This document shows, one piece after another, positions 35,356 to 47,908 of a stretch of DNA of 64,000 bases. Location of the stretch: positions 1,240,001-1,304,000 of the forward strand of contig NZ_CP071796.1 of assembly GCF_017498525.1 (NCBI RefSeq), in the 5' to 3' direction. How positions within the stretch are numbered: position 1 is the stretch's first letter; the number at the start of each line of letters is the position of its first letter. Below the pieces are notes generated by a model. It was not told the DNA's origin. It did not search any database and worked only from the letters and a program-made list of their open reading frames with translations. The DNA is from Ottowia testudinis (GTDB taxonomy: Bacteria; Pseudomonadota; Gammaproteobacteria; Burkholderiales; Burkholderiaceae_C). A program made the translations under genes and the position numbers.

Positions 35356-35410
35356 CCGTCTGCGTGCCCGCTGGCACGCGACGCGCACGGGCGGCCGACA
35401 CCAGACGGAG
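35356..35410 (+). promoter_or_regulatory. carA leader hairpin that can cover the ribosome binding site
   Basis: CCGTCTG (35356-35362) is perfectly complementary to CAGACGG (35402-35408), whose last two bases are the start of the GGAG ribosome site of carA. A competing inner hairpin GCGTGCC-CGCT-GGCACGC (35362-35379) sits between. Mutually adjustable structures of this kind suggest translational control; the ligand, if any, is unknown. Confidence 0.45.
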
Positions 35411-35417
35411 TACCCCA

Positions 35418-36629
35418 GTGCTTGCTTCCCTAGAGGGGAAATTCCCGCCCGCCATCCTGGCGCTTGCCGACGGCAGCGTCTTTCTGGGCCAGTCCATCGG
35501 CGCCGCCGGCAGCACCGTGGGGGAGGTGGTTTTCAACACCTCGATGACCGGCTACCAGGAAATCCTTACCGACCCCAGCTACTGCCAGCAGATCGTCACG
35601 TTGACCTATCCGCACATCGGCAACGTCGGCACCAACGACGAAGACGTCGAATCGAGCAAGATTCAGGCCGCCGGCCTGATCATCAAGGATTTGCCGCTGC
35701 TGGTGAGCAACTTTCGCGCGCAGCGGACCTTGGGTGAGTACCTGAAGGATGGCAATACCGTCGCCATCGCTGGCATCGACACCCGCAAGCTCACCCGCAT
35801 CCTGCGCACACAAGGCGCACAGAACGGCGCCATCGTCGCGCTGGCGGCCGGTGAGGAAGCGACGCCAGCCCGCATCCAGGCAGCGGTTGAAGCGGCGCGG
35901 CAGGCCCCGCCCATGGTCGGACTTGATCTGGCCAAGGTGGTGTCCACCGAGCAGCCCTACGAGTGGAACCAGACCGAATGGGCGCTGGGCACCGGCTACG
36001 GCACGCTGGCCGAGCCGCGCTTTCACGTCGTCGCCTACGACTTTGGCGTCAAGAAGAACATCTTGCGCATGCTGGCCGCGCGCGGCTGCCGGGTCACCGT
36101 GGTGCCGGCGCAGACGCCCGCCGCCGAGGTGCTGGCCCAAAAGCCTGACGGCGTTTTTCTGTCCAACGGCCCGGGCGACCCCGAGCCGTGCGGCTACGCC
36201 ATCGCCGCCGCGCGCGCCATCATCGACAGCGGCACGCCGGTGTTCGGCATCTGCCTGGGCCACCAAATCATGGCGCTGGCCGCGGGCGCCAAGACCTACA
36301 AGATGAAGTTCGGCCACCACGGCGCCAACCACCCGGTGAAGGACCAGGAAGACGGCCGCGTATCCATCACCAGCCAGAACCACGGGTTCGCGGTGGATGC
36401 CGATACATTGCCAGCGCATCTGCGCGCCACGCACATCAGCCTGTTCGACAACACGTTGCAGGGCTTTGCCTACGTGGACAAACCCGCGTTCTGCTTCCAG
36501 GGTCACCCAGAGGCTTTGCCCGGACCTCACGACGTCGGCTACCTGTTCGACCGTTTTATAAGAAACATGGAACAGGCGCTTGATGGGCAAGCGCAGGCAG
36601 CTATTAAAAAAGGAGTGGTCGCCGCATGA
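35418..36629 (+). CDS. carA: Carbamoyl-phosphate synthase small (glutaminase) subunit
   Basis: CarA hydrolyses glutamine and channels ammonia to CarB for arginine and pyrimidine synthesis. The 403-residue product starts at GTG 35418 ([19 protein letters not shown]) with GGAG upstream, and has the class I amidotransferase triad in [13 protein letters not shown] (Cys nucleophile) and GHPEALPGP (His, Glu). The last residues ([14 protein letters not shown]) come from a family-1 repeat that overlaps the 3' end. The stop overlaps the next gene as ATGA. carB lies 1.7 kb downstream behind three other genes. Confidence 0.97.
   Translation: MLASLEGKFPPAILALADGSVFLGQSIGAAGSTVGEVVFNTSMTGYQEILTDPSYCQQIVTLTYPHIGNVGTNDEDVESSKIQAAGLIIKDLPLLVSNFRAQRTLGEYLKDGNTVAIAGIDTRKLTRILRTQGAQNGAIVALAAGEEATPARIQAAVEAARQAPPMVGLDLAKVVSTEQPYEWNQTEWALGTGYGTLAEPRFHVVAYDFGVKKNILRMLAARGCRVTVVPAQTPAAEVLAQKPDGVFLSNGPGDPEPCGYAIAAARAIIDSGTPVFGICLGHQIMALAAGAKTYKMKFGHHGANHPVKDQEDGRVSITSQNHGFAVDADTLPAHLRATHISLFDNTLQGFAYVDKPAFCFQGHPEALPGPHDVGYLFDRFIRNMEQALDGQAQAAIKKGVVAA
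36576..36611 (+). repeat. Dispersed hairpin repeat, family 1, at the 3' end of carA
   Basis: GCGCTTGATGGGCAAGCGCA then GGCAGCTATTAAAAAA: intact 7-bp arms. It encodes the carA C-terminus and also carries the AGGAG used by the next gene. Confidence 0.8.
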
Positions 36630-36988
36630 AACTCTACAGCTTTCCCCAGGCCGCGCTGGAAAAGGCCATCGCCAAGCGCATGCTCACGCTGCCGCCGCCG
36701 CACAGGGAATGGTTTGCCGACCGCTGGTCGCAAAAGCCCTACAAGAAGTCCTTCATCGAACACAAGGCCATGCCGCTGATCACGCTGCTGGCCAAGGGCA
36801 AGACCTGGACCGATGAAGAATTCAATAGCGAGCTCGCGGCGTGGGATGTCAAGTTCTACGACGCCGAAGCCGAAGTGCTCCGCCCCATGGTCGAAGGCGA
36901 CGGGGTGATCCAACTGATGCAGAAGAACATGCCGGCCGAGCGCATCCAGGCGCTGCTGCGCAAGCTGGACGAGGACCGCCATGCCTGA
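36626..36988 (+). CDS. Small protein of unknown function between carA and carB
   Basis: A 120-residue soluble protein, Lys/Glu-rich and probably all helical ([59 protein letters not shown]). No known motif is visible. Start ATG overlaps the carA stop (ATGA) with AGGAGTGG upstream, so it is translated with carA; its own stop overlaps the start of the next gene by eight bases. Codon use is like carA. A role linked to carbamoyl phosphate is suggested only by position. Confidence 0.7.
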   Translation: MKLYSFPQAALEKAIAKRMLTLPPPHREWFADRWSQKPYKKSFIEHKAMPLITLLAKGKTWTDEEFNSELAAWDVKFYDAEAEVLRPMVEGDGVIQLMQKNMPAERIQALLRKLDEDRHA

Positions 36989-37688
36989 GCGCTTGCGCGC
37001 ACGCGTCGGTGTGGGGTGTCGAATGGGCCGTCTGAGCCTGGCCGCCGCCGTCATGGCCAGTGTGGCCGGTTGCGCCCAGGTGGGCACCACCACCGCGGTC
37101 GCGCCTGCGCGCGTGGACCGGCTGGCGGCGTTGTTCATGCAGGCGCTCCCCGTGGGCTGGATCGTGGAGCGCATCGCCGCCCAGGACCCGACCTGGCCGT
37201 TCCAGCAGCAAGCCAAGCGATTCACCCCGGCTCAGCTGGCGTGCACCCGCGGCGAGATGACGCCGGGGAAGGTCGCCGTCACGCAGTACAAGGATGCGCG
37301 TGAATTCGCGCGCCGCCACCCCGACCGGGTAGAAGAATCCATCCGGCTGCTGGAAGGCGGCGCCGCCGATGTCATTGGCGTGCTGATACGCGCCGGTGCG
37401 GTCGAACGCGTTGCCGGACCTCCGGCCAACCCGCGCGAGTTGATGGGCAAGATGAGCGCGGCACAGCTGCGGGGCTTCAGCGAGTTTATTCAGGATGCCC
37501 AGCACGCCGATCTGCGCCGGGCCATGCGCCTGGAAGGCATCGCCAGCGCGACCAACGACCAGCAGGCGCGCCAGCGTGGCCACAGCATCGGGCAATCCTT
37601 GATCGTCGGCCCCTTGTTGACCGCCATGGAACGCTGCGGCGTTCAGCCGTCCTTCCTGTTCGACGACAAGGTTGGGACACCGGCGTGA
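36981..37688 (+). CDS. Lipoprotein of unknown function (paralogue 1 of 2)
   Basis: A 235-residue product with a lipoprotein signal: hydrophobic LSLAAAVMASVAGC with the lipobox VAGC (Cys29 or so). The mature part has a Trp/Pro segment (QDPTWPFQQQAKRFTPAQLACTRGEMTP) and LLEGGAADVIGVLIRAG, both shared with the next gene, so the two are tandem paralogues. The ATG at 36981 has GAGGA upstream; an internal ATG at 37023 gives a shorter, more typical signal. I do not recognise a domain; the family could be DUF2059-like, but I cannot confirm it. Probably outer-membrane anchored. Confidence 0.7.
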   Translation: MPERLRARVGVGCRMGRLSLAAAVMASVAGCAQVGTTTAVAPARVDRLAALFMQALPVGWIVERIAAQDPTWPFQQQAKRFTPAQLACTRGEMTPGKVAVTQYKDAREFARRHPDRVEESIRLLEGGAADVIGVLIRAGAVERVAGPPANPRELMGKMSAAQLRGFSEFIQDAQHADLRRAMRLEGIASATNDQQARQRGHSIGQSLIVGPLLTAMERCGVQPSFLFDDKVGTPA

Positions 37689-38317
37689 TGCGGTGGGCAG
37701 CGTGCGGGAAGGCTTCGGTCGCGGCGAGTGCGAGCGTGCTGCTGGCCGGTTGCGCGCCCCTGTCGATGTCTGAACGCGCCACGCCGCAAGAGCGCTTCGC
37801 CGATGCGTATGTCGAGCTGCTGCCGTTGGCGGCGTTGATGGGTCATTCGGCAGAGCGCGACCCGCGCTGGCCTCTGGGCGACAAGGCCCGCTTGGTCAGC
37901 GACGCGCAGCTGGGCTGCATGCGCAGGGTGCTGTCGCCCGTTGAGGTGCGCACGGCGCAGCGGCAGGTCGCGCGCGATTACGCGCAAGCCCATGCCGACA
38001 CGCTGGCGGCCGATCTCGACGTCCTGGAAGGGGGCGCCGCTCGCCTGATTGGCCAGGCCATGCGCGAAGGCGCCGGCCTGCCCGCCGAAGGAGAGCGACG
38101 CGCGCACGCCACGGCCGAGGAAACGCGTGCCCTGGCCGCGTTTGCGCGCGACGCGCGTTACGCCAGCCTGCGCGATGCCACGGGCCTGACGGCCCTGGCC
38201 GAAGGCGTGTCCGCATCCGCAGAGCGACGCGGCCAAGAGATTGTCAACACCCTGACGGTTAATTTTCTGACCAACGCTTTCCTGCGTTGCCATATTCCGG
38301 TCAAGCTCTTGTACTGA
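37688..38317 (+). CDS. Lipoprotein of unknown function (paralogue 2 of 2)
   Basis: A 209-residue product with a signal peptide and lipobox LLAGC ([15 protein letters not shown]). It shares with the preceding gene the order [29 protein letters not shown] and [18 protein letters not shown], including a conserved Cys after the QL pair. The ATG overlaps the previous stop (TGATG), so the pair is translationally coupled. carB starts 10 bp after its stop. Function unknown; a duplicated envelope lipoprotein cotranscribed with carbamoyl-phosphate synthase is unexpected. Confidence 0.7.
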   Translation: MRWAACGKASVAASASVLLAGCAPLSMSERATPQERFADAYVELLPLAALMGHSAERDPRWPLGDKARLVSDAQLGCMRRVLSPVEVRTAQRQVARDYAQAHADTLAADLDVLEGGAARLIGQAMREGAGLPAEGERRAHATAEETRALAAFARDARYASLRDATGLTALAEGVSASAERRGQEIVNTLTVNFLTNAFLRCHIPVKLLY

Positions 38318-38327
38318 CCGCCAAGCC

Positions 38328-41606
<3,279 letters not shown>

Positions 41607-41699
41607 TCGCGCTGCCGCTGCGTGGTTGCCGCCGAGCGGCGCCGCCAGCAGCTGGGCCAAGTGCGCCGGGGCACACTCTGGACGGCGGGCCTCACGCGG

Positions 41700-41705
41700 C
41701 ATAAT
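41700..41705 (+). promoter_or_regulatory. Candidate -10 box for the greA leader
   Basis: CATAAT, with a weak TCTGGA 17 bp upstream. It lies before the hairpin at 41722-41758, so that hairpin would be inside the greA leader. Confidence 0.35.
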
Positions 41706-41721
41706 GGCGCATCACCGCACA

Positions 41722-41758
41722 CCGCCGAGGGGCAACGCTCGGCGGTTTCGCTTTTTTT
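41722..41758 (+). terminator. Terminator-like hairpin between carB and greA
   Basis: Stem CCGCCGAG / CTCGGCGG, loop GGGCAACG, then TTTCGCTTTTTTT. It can end carB transcription and, if greA starts at the upstream -10, act as an attenuator in the greA leader. Confidence 0.75.
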
Positions 41759-41779
41759 GAGACGCACGAGACAAACCCC

Positions 41780-42256
41780 ATGACCACCATTCCCCTCACC
41801 AAGCGCGGCGCCGAAAAGCTGAAGGAAGAGCTGCAACGCCTGAAAACCAAGGATCGCCCCGCCGTGATCGCCGCCATCGCCGAGGCGCGCTCGCACGGTG
41901 ACCTGAGCGAGAACGCCGAGTACGACGCCGCCAAGGACCGCCAAGGTTTCATCGAGGGACGCATCAAGGAGGTCGAGAGCAAGCTGGCCGCGGCGCAGAT
42001 CATCGATCCCGCCACGCTGGATGCCGGCGGCAAGGTGGTGTTTGGCGCCACGGTGGAGCTGGAGGATGAGGGTTCAGGTGACAAGGTGACCTATCAGATC
42101 GTTGGCGAGGACGAGGCCGACCTGAAGCAGGGCCTGATCAACATCAGCAGTCCGATCGCCCGCGCGCTGATCGGCAAGGAAGAGGGCGACACCGCCGAAG
42201 TGCAGGCGCCGGGCGGCGTGAAGCATTACGAAGTGATCGGCGTGAAGTACATCTGA
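41780..42256 (+). CDS. greA: Transcription elongation factor GreA
   Basis: GreA inserts its coiled coil into RNA polymerase to trigger cleavage of backtracked RNA. The 158-residue product has the N-terminal coiled coil ([51 protein letters not shown] in parts, with the catalytic acidic tip DLSENAEY) and the C-terminal FKBP-like domain ending [13 protein letters not shown]. Full length. A terminator-like hairpin lies in its leader, as is known for E. coli greA. DUF4149 gene follows after 10 bp. Confidence 0.97.
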   Translation: MTTIPLTKRGAEKLKEELQRLKTKDRPAVIAAIAEARSHGDLSENAEYDAAKDRQGFIEGRIKEVESKLAAAQIIDPATLDAGGKVVFGATVELEDEGSGDKVTYQIVGEDEADLKQGLINISSPIARALIGKEEGDTAEVQAPGGVKHYEVIGVKYI

Positions 42257-42266
42257 CGGCCGCGCC

Positions 42267-42710
42267 ATGCCCGCCCGCATCGCCCTGTTTGTCTCCGCGC
42301 TGTGGTGGGGAAGCTTGACGGCGGTGGGTTTCGTGGTGGTGCCGCTGCTGTTCAAGTTTCTTCCCACGCCCGCCATGGCCGGCCACATGGCAGCCAGGCT
42401 TTTCACGGCGCAGACCTGGATATCGGTGAGCTGCGGTGTGCTGCTGCTGGTGAGTTCAAGATCAAACCGGACTTCAGCGCTGGCCAGACGCACGCAAGCA
42501 GCTATTGTTTTCATAGTGCTTGGCTTGTTGCTGGCGCTGCTGATCGAGTTTGCGGTGGCGCCGCGCATCGTGGCGCGCGAAAATCTGCGGCTCTGGCACG
42601 GCGCCGGCTCGCTCATGTACGCCGTGCAATGGTTGTGCGCCGCGATCGTGATGTGGCGCCTGGCGGATGAGCCACGGAGCCATCATGAACTCACCGATTG
42701 TCGAAATTGA
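42267..42710 (+). CDS. DUF4149 membrane protein
   Basis: A 147-residue inner-membrane protein of the DUF4149 (TMEM205-like) type with four hydrophobic segments: ALFVSALWWGSLTAVGFVVVPLLF, TWISVSCGVLLLVSS, AAIVFIVLGLLLALLIEFAVAP and GSLMYAVQWLCAAIVMWRL. Typical features are the N-terminal GS-GF-V-PLLF and the HG-GS stretch. A family-1 repeat copy lies in the loop after the second helix (residues about 70-83, SALARRTQAAIVF). Function unknown. It overlaps kdoO by 26 bp and follows greA, an order I recall from related genomes. Confidence 0.85.
   Translation: MPARIALFVSALWWGSLTAVGFVVVPLLFKFLPTPAMAGHMAARLFTAQTWISVSCGVLLLVSSRSNRTSALARRTQAAIVFIVLGLLLALLIEFAVAPRIVARENLRLWHGAGSLMYAVQWLCAAIVMWRLADEPRSHHELTDCRN
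42476..42516 (+). repeat. Dispersed hairpin repeat, family 1, inside the DUF4149 gene
   Basis: CAGCGCTGGCCAGACGCACG then CAAGCAGCTATTGTTTTCATAG. The right end is typical; the arms are decayed. In frame. Confidence 0.65.
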
Positions 42711-43572
42711 CTTCACCGATTGGCGCCAGGCACGGCCCCGGCCCGAGTGGACCGCCGCCGTCGAAGCGGGCCAGGTGCTTTACTTTCCCAGCCTGGGCTT
42801 CGCGTTGCGGCCCGAAGAGCAAGCCCTGCTGCGCGAGGACATGCTGGCTGCTGGCAAGCGCAACGTCAGCCTGGGCGCCGGCGGCGTGTTGAAGGGCGCG
42901 GCGGGCAGCTTGGGTGAGCAAAAGACGCTGGCCGCCATGGCCGGGCGCTTTCGCCAGCAGGCGCAGGCGCTGATCAATGGTCTGCTGCCCGAATACAAAG
43001 GCCAGTTGCGCGTGGCGCCGACGAGCTTTCGGCCCAAGCAGGTCGAGACGCGCGCTCAGTCGCTGCGCGCCGACGACCAGCGCCTGCACGTCGATGCATT
43101 CCCGTCGCGCCCCAATTACGGTGAGCGCATCCTGCGCGTGTTCACCAACCTCAACCCCGCTGGCGCGCCGCGCGTGTGGCGCGTGGGCGAGGATTTCGAG
43201 ACCGTGGCGCGGCGCTTTTTGCCGCGGGCGACGCCGTATCGACCGTGGCAGGCCAAGCTGCTGAACGCGCTGCACGTGACCAAGTCGCTGCGCAGCGAAT
43301 ACGACCACCTGATGCTGCAGCTGCACGACCTGATGAAGTTCGACGAGCAGTACCAAAAAAGCGGCGTGCAGATGACGGTGCCATTTGCCCCGGGCAGCGT
43401 GTGGGTGTGCTTCTCCGACCAGGCCACGCACGCGGTGATGAGTGGTCAGTTCATGATGGAGCAGACGCTTTATCTGCCGCCGGGGTGCGAGGTGAACCCC
43501 GCCAGCAGTCCGCTGCAAATTCTCACGCGGATGATGGGGCACCCGCTTGTTGGTGCGGGTACGGCGCGTTGA
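42685..43572 (+). CDS. kdoO: Kdo hydroxylase (3-deoxy-D-manno-octulosonic acid C3 hydroxylase)
   Basis: KdoO is an Fe(II)/2-oxoglutarate-dependent dioxygenase that converts Kdo to Ko in the lipopolysaccharide inner core; it acts on Kdo2-lipid A. The 295-residue product has the iron-binding HVD motif in DDQRLHVDAFPSRPNYGERILRVFTNLNP (cited in parts) and a conserved PRVWRVGEDFE region, with a later His in DQATHAVMSGQF as the likely third ligand. The ATG at 42685 has GGAG seven bases upstream. The gene sits away from the lpx cluster. Burkholderia and related genera are known to have this modification. Confidence 0.85.
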   Translation: MNSPIVEIDFTDWRQARPRPEWTAAVEAGQVLYFPSLGFALRPEEQALLREDMLAAGKRNVSLGAGGVLKGAAGSLGEQKTLAAMAGRFRQQAQALINGLLPEYKGQLRVAPTSFRPKQVETRAQSLRADDQRLHVDAFPSRPNYGERILRVFTNLNPAGAPRVWRVGEDFETVARRFLPRATPYRPWQAKLLNALHVTKSLRSEYDHLMLQLHDLMKFDEQYQKSGVQMTVPFAPGSVWVCFSDQATHAVMSGQFMMEQTLYLPPGCEVNPASSPLQILTRMMGHPLVGAGTAR

Positions 43573-43576
43573 AGAA

Positions 43577-43625
43577 AACTATTTATTTGATAGCTGCTCG
43601 CGCTTGCTGGATAAGCGCTGGCGCC
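43577..43625 (-). repeat. Dispersed hairpin repeat, family 1
   Basis: TTTGATAGCTGCTCGCGCTT then GCTGGATAAGCGCTGGCGCC, inverted orientation, between convergent kdoO and the glycosyltransferase-like gene. Confidence 0.8.
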
Positions 43626-43645
43626 GAAAAATACTCAAAGCCCCC

Positions 43646-44401
43646 TCAGCCCTGCCACGCGTCGGCCACCCACGGCGCGGGCTTGATGTGCGCCAGGCGC
43701 TTGTTGCGCTTGCCGGCCAGCGCGTCGGGCGGGTTGACCTCGCCGTGGAAGATGACGATGCGCGCGTTCTCGGGCACGAAGGGCGGCTTCCAGTAATTGG
43801 TGGGCCAGGTGGGGATGCAGTTGTATTTGAAGCTCGGGCACCAGCCCGTGGGCCAATAGGACAGCTTGCCTTGCTTGTGCAAGAAGTGCGAGAGAAAATC
43901 CTGCTCGTTGCGATACCGCTTTGGCACCTTTTCCATGTGGCCGCGAAAGTAGGCCAGCACATCGGCGTGCGCGCCCAATTCAAAGCGATAAACCGACGAG
44001 TTGCCGACGATGCGCTCGCCAAATCGCCAGAAGCGCGGGTAGTCGTGGATGATGAGAAAGTCGCCTGGTTGGGTGAAGAAATCGTCCAGGCGGCCGACGA
44101 TCACCACGTCCAGATCGAGAAACAGCGCCGTGCCGCGCAGGCCGTGCAGGTCTTCCTCGAAAGTGGTGAGCTTCTTCCAGGCACCATCGCGCTGGCCAGG
44201 CTTTAGGGTCAGGTTCAGCGGCGGGATGGGCAGGCACCGCACCTCGGGGCGGATGCCCGTCGCGTCGTCGGTCAAGCAGACAAAATTGAAGCCACCCGAC
44301 AGGTGCCGGCGCACCATGCCGTACAAACGGTTGACGTACTCAGGGCCATACTTGGTGCCCCACTTCATGCACAGAATGTGCCGTTGGCGCTGGTTCTTCA
44401 T
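43646..44401 (-). CDS. Glycosyltransferase-like protein
   Basis: A 251-residue cytosolic protein resembling GT-A glycosyltransferases. The evidence is [28 protein letters not shown] at the start, a DXD-like [11 protein letters not shown] (nucleotide-sugar/metal site) near the middle, and [11 protein letters not shown] with a His near the end. Donor and acceptor are unknown; lipopolysaccharide or capsule sugars are plausible given kdoO next door, but this is only proximity. It is flanked on both sides by family-1 repeats (43577 and 44384), as if a cassette. ATG at 44401 is used. Confidence 0.7.
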   Translation of the reverse strand: MKNQRQRHILCMKWGTKYGPEYVNRLYGMVRRHLSGGFNFVCLTDDATGIRPEVRCLPIPPLNLTLKPGQRDGAWKKLTTFEEDLHGLRGTALFLDLDVVIVGRLDDFFTQPGDFLIIHDYPRFWRFGERIVGNSSVYRFELGAHADVLAYFRGHMEKVPKRYRNEQDFLSHFLHKQGKLSYWPTGWCPSFKYNCIPTWPTNYWKPPFVPENARIVIFHGEVNPPDALAGKRNKRLAHIKPAPWVADAWQG

Positions 44402-44424
44402 GCGCAAGCAGCTATCGTTTCAAT
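44384..44424 (+). repeat. Dispersed hairpin repeat, family 1
   Basis: GGCGCTGGTTCTTCATGCGC then AAGCAGCTATCGTTTCAATAG. It covers the start of the glycosyltransferase-like gene and its upstream region. Confidence 0.7.
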
Positions 44425-44436
44425 AGTTCTGGCCAA

Positions 44437-44910
44437 TCAATCGCCACGGCTTTTCTTGACCGACTTTTGCTTGGGCGCCGATTTCTTTACCTTGCCGCCG
44501 GGCGTCAGCCGCTGGTTGCCCAGCACACGCACCACGCGCACTTCGGGCCGCTGGCCGCCGCGCTTGCTGTACTTGAGGACCTTGACGTCCTTGGGGCCGG
44601 CGCCGCGCTCTTCGTCCTCGGCCCGCGCTTTTACCGGCTTGGGGCGCCACAGCACCAGCAGCTTGCCAATATGCTGGATGGGCGCCGCATTCAATTCGCC
44701 CGCCAGCTGCTGGTAGATGGCGTCGCGCGCGGCGCGATCGTCGCCCAGCACGCGGATCTTGATCAGGCCGTGGGCGTTCAGCGCCGCGTCGGTTTCCTTC
44801 ACGATGGCTGGTGTCAGGCCATCGTTGCCGATCATGACGACGGGGTCGAGGTGGTGCGCTTCGGCGCGGTGCACCTTGCGTTCGGCGGGGGAGAGTTCGA
44901 TTTGCGGCAT
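44437..44910 (-). CDS. YhbY/CRS1-domain RNA-binding protein
   Basis: A 157-residue protein with an N-terminal CRM/YhbY domain ([39 protein letters not shown] in parts, then [12 protein letters not shown]) that binds rRNA in the pre-50S particle. The C-terminal third is Lys/Arg-rich and specific to this group. It is transcribed divergently from rlmE with only 21 bp between the two ATGs, the common E. coli arrangement of yhbY and rlmE, which both act in large-subunit assembly. The ATG at 44910 is preceded by a short A/T stretch. Confidence 0.9.
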   Translation of the reverse strand: MPQIELSPAERKVHRAEAHHLDPVVMIGNDGLTPAIVKETDAALNAHGLIKIRVLGDDRAARDAIYQQLAGELNAAPIQHIGKLLVLWRPKPVKARAEDEERGAGPKDVKVLKYSKRGGQRPEVRVVRVLGNQRLTPGGKVKKSAPKQKSVKKSRGD

Positions 44911-44931
44911 GGCACGTATTATCCGGCCAGC

Positions 44932-45597
44932 ATGAAAGTCAAATCCAAGAGCAAAAAGGTCAACAAGGCTTGGCTGAGCGACCACCTGAACGATCCCTAC
45001 GTCAAACTGGCGCAGCGCGAGGGTTATCGTGCCCGCGCGGCCTACAAGCTCAAGGAAATCGACGAGACGTTGGGGCTGATCAAGCCCGGCCATCGGGTGG
45101 TCGACCTGGGTTCCGCGCCGGGCGCCTGGAGCCAGTACCTGCGCCGCCGCCTGTCGCCAGGCGGCGCGGCGGTGGGCGCGCTGAACGGCACCATCGTGGC
45201 GCTCGACATCCTGCCGATGGAGCCCGTGGAGGGCGTGGCTTTTCTGCAAGGCGATTTCCGGGAAGACGCGGTGCTGGCGCAGTTGCACGACGCGCTGGGT
45301 GGCGAGCCGGTGGACGTGGTGGTGTCGGACATGGCGCCCAATCTGTCGGGCATCGAATCCAGCGATGCCGCGCGCATCAGCCACCTGGTGGAACTGGCGG
45401 TCGACTTTGCGCAACACCACCTCAAACCCGGCGGCGCGCTGGTGGTGAAGGTGTTTCATGGCAGCGGCTACAGCCAATTGGCCAAGCTGTTCAAGCAGAC
45501 TTTCAAGGTGGTCAAGCCAATCAAGCCCAAGGCGTCGCGCGACAAATCGGCGGAAACCTTTTTGGTGGGCATCGGTCTGAAGACGATCGAGTGTTGA
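44932..45597 (+). CDS. rlmE: 23S rRNA (uridine-2552-2'-O) methyltransferase RlmE
   Basis: RlmE (FtsJ/RrmJ) methylates U2552 of 23S rRNA late in 50S assembly. The 221-residue product has a Lys-rich N-terminus, SAM-binding [15 protein letters not shown], and the K-D-K-E tetrad in [31 protein letters not shown] and AETFLVG. E. coli has ftsH directly downstream of rlmE; the same order holds here with 236 bp between. It diverges from a yhbY homologue. Confidence 0.96.
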   Translation: MKVKSKSKKVNKAWLSDHLNDPYVKLAQREGYRARAAYKLKEIDETLGLIKPGHRVVDLGSAPGAWSQYLRRRLSPGGAAVGALNGTIVALDILPMEPVEGVAFLQGDFREDAVLAQLHDALGGEPVDVVVSDMAPNLSGIESSDAARISHLVELAVDFAQHHLKPGGALVVKVFHGSGYSQLAKLFKQTFKVVKPIKPKASRDKSAETFLVGIGLKTIEC

Positions 45598-45646
45598 GCG
45601 CTCCGGTTTCCACGCTGAACATGGAAGGCCCGGCACCCAATCCCTC

Positions 45647-45660
45647 TTGATGTGCATCAA
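45647..45660 (+). promoter_or_regulatory. Perfect FNR/Anr box upstream of ftsH
   Basis: TTGATGTGCATCAA equals the full FNR consensus TTGAT-N4-ATCAA. It lies 174 bp before the ftsH start, between rlmE and ftsH. Anaerobic control of ftsH would be unusual; the site may be real or a chance match. Confidence 0.5.
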
Positions 45661-45767
45661 GCGATGCAACAAGGTGTATCGCCGCACCGGGCGATCGGCT
45701 GCCGTTTTCGGCATTAATACGGCTTATCCCCACAGGGACACCGGTTCGCCCCTACACGGCGTGGCGG

Positions 45768-45797
45768 TTGAAATGCCTAAAATGACCTGCATATACC
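45768..45797 (+). promoter_or_regulatory. Candidate ftsH promoter
   Basis: -35 TTGAAA (45768-45773) with TATACC 18 bp downstream, or TAAAAT (45778) as an alternative -10. Weak; ftsH often has a heat-shock promoter, but no clear sigma-32 pattern is seen. Confidence 0.3.
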
Positions 45798-45833
45798 CGG
45801 CATGGCCGGGTTTAATGACTGGAGCGCAAGGCT

Positions 45834-47753
<1,920 letters not shown>

Positions 47754-47778
47754 ACTCGGCTCTCGATCACCAACATCC

Positions 47779-47901
47779 AAACAGCCGAACGCAGCGGGCA
47801 CAAAGATACCGAGAGAACGCAAAAGAACAGCCAGAAATTTGGTTTTCTTTTGGCGTCCTTTGGGAGTCCTTTGGGCCTTCTGCGTTCGGCTGTTTCGTTT
47901 T
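47779..47901 (+). repeat. Long imperfect palindrome between ftsH and folP (giant terminator or MITE-like element)
   Basis: AAACAGCCGAACGCAG (47779-47794) and its perfect complement CTGCGTTCGGCTGTTT (47880-47895) bound a 117-bp unit. The inner arms are also similar to each other (CAAAGA...GAACGCAAAAGAA against CAAAGGA...GGACGCCAAAAGAA). The right end runs into CGTTTTTT. It could end ftsH transcription or be a palindromic mobile remnant. Confidence 0.65.
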
Positions 47902-47908
47902 TTAACCC

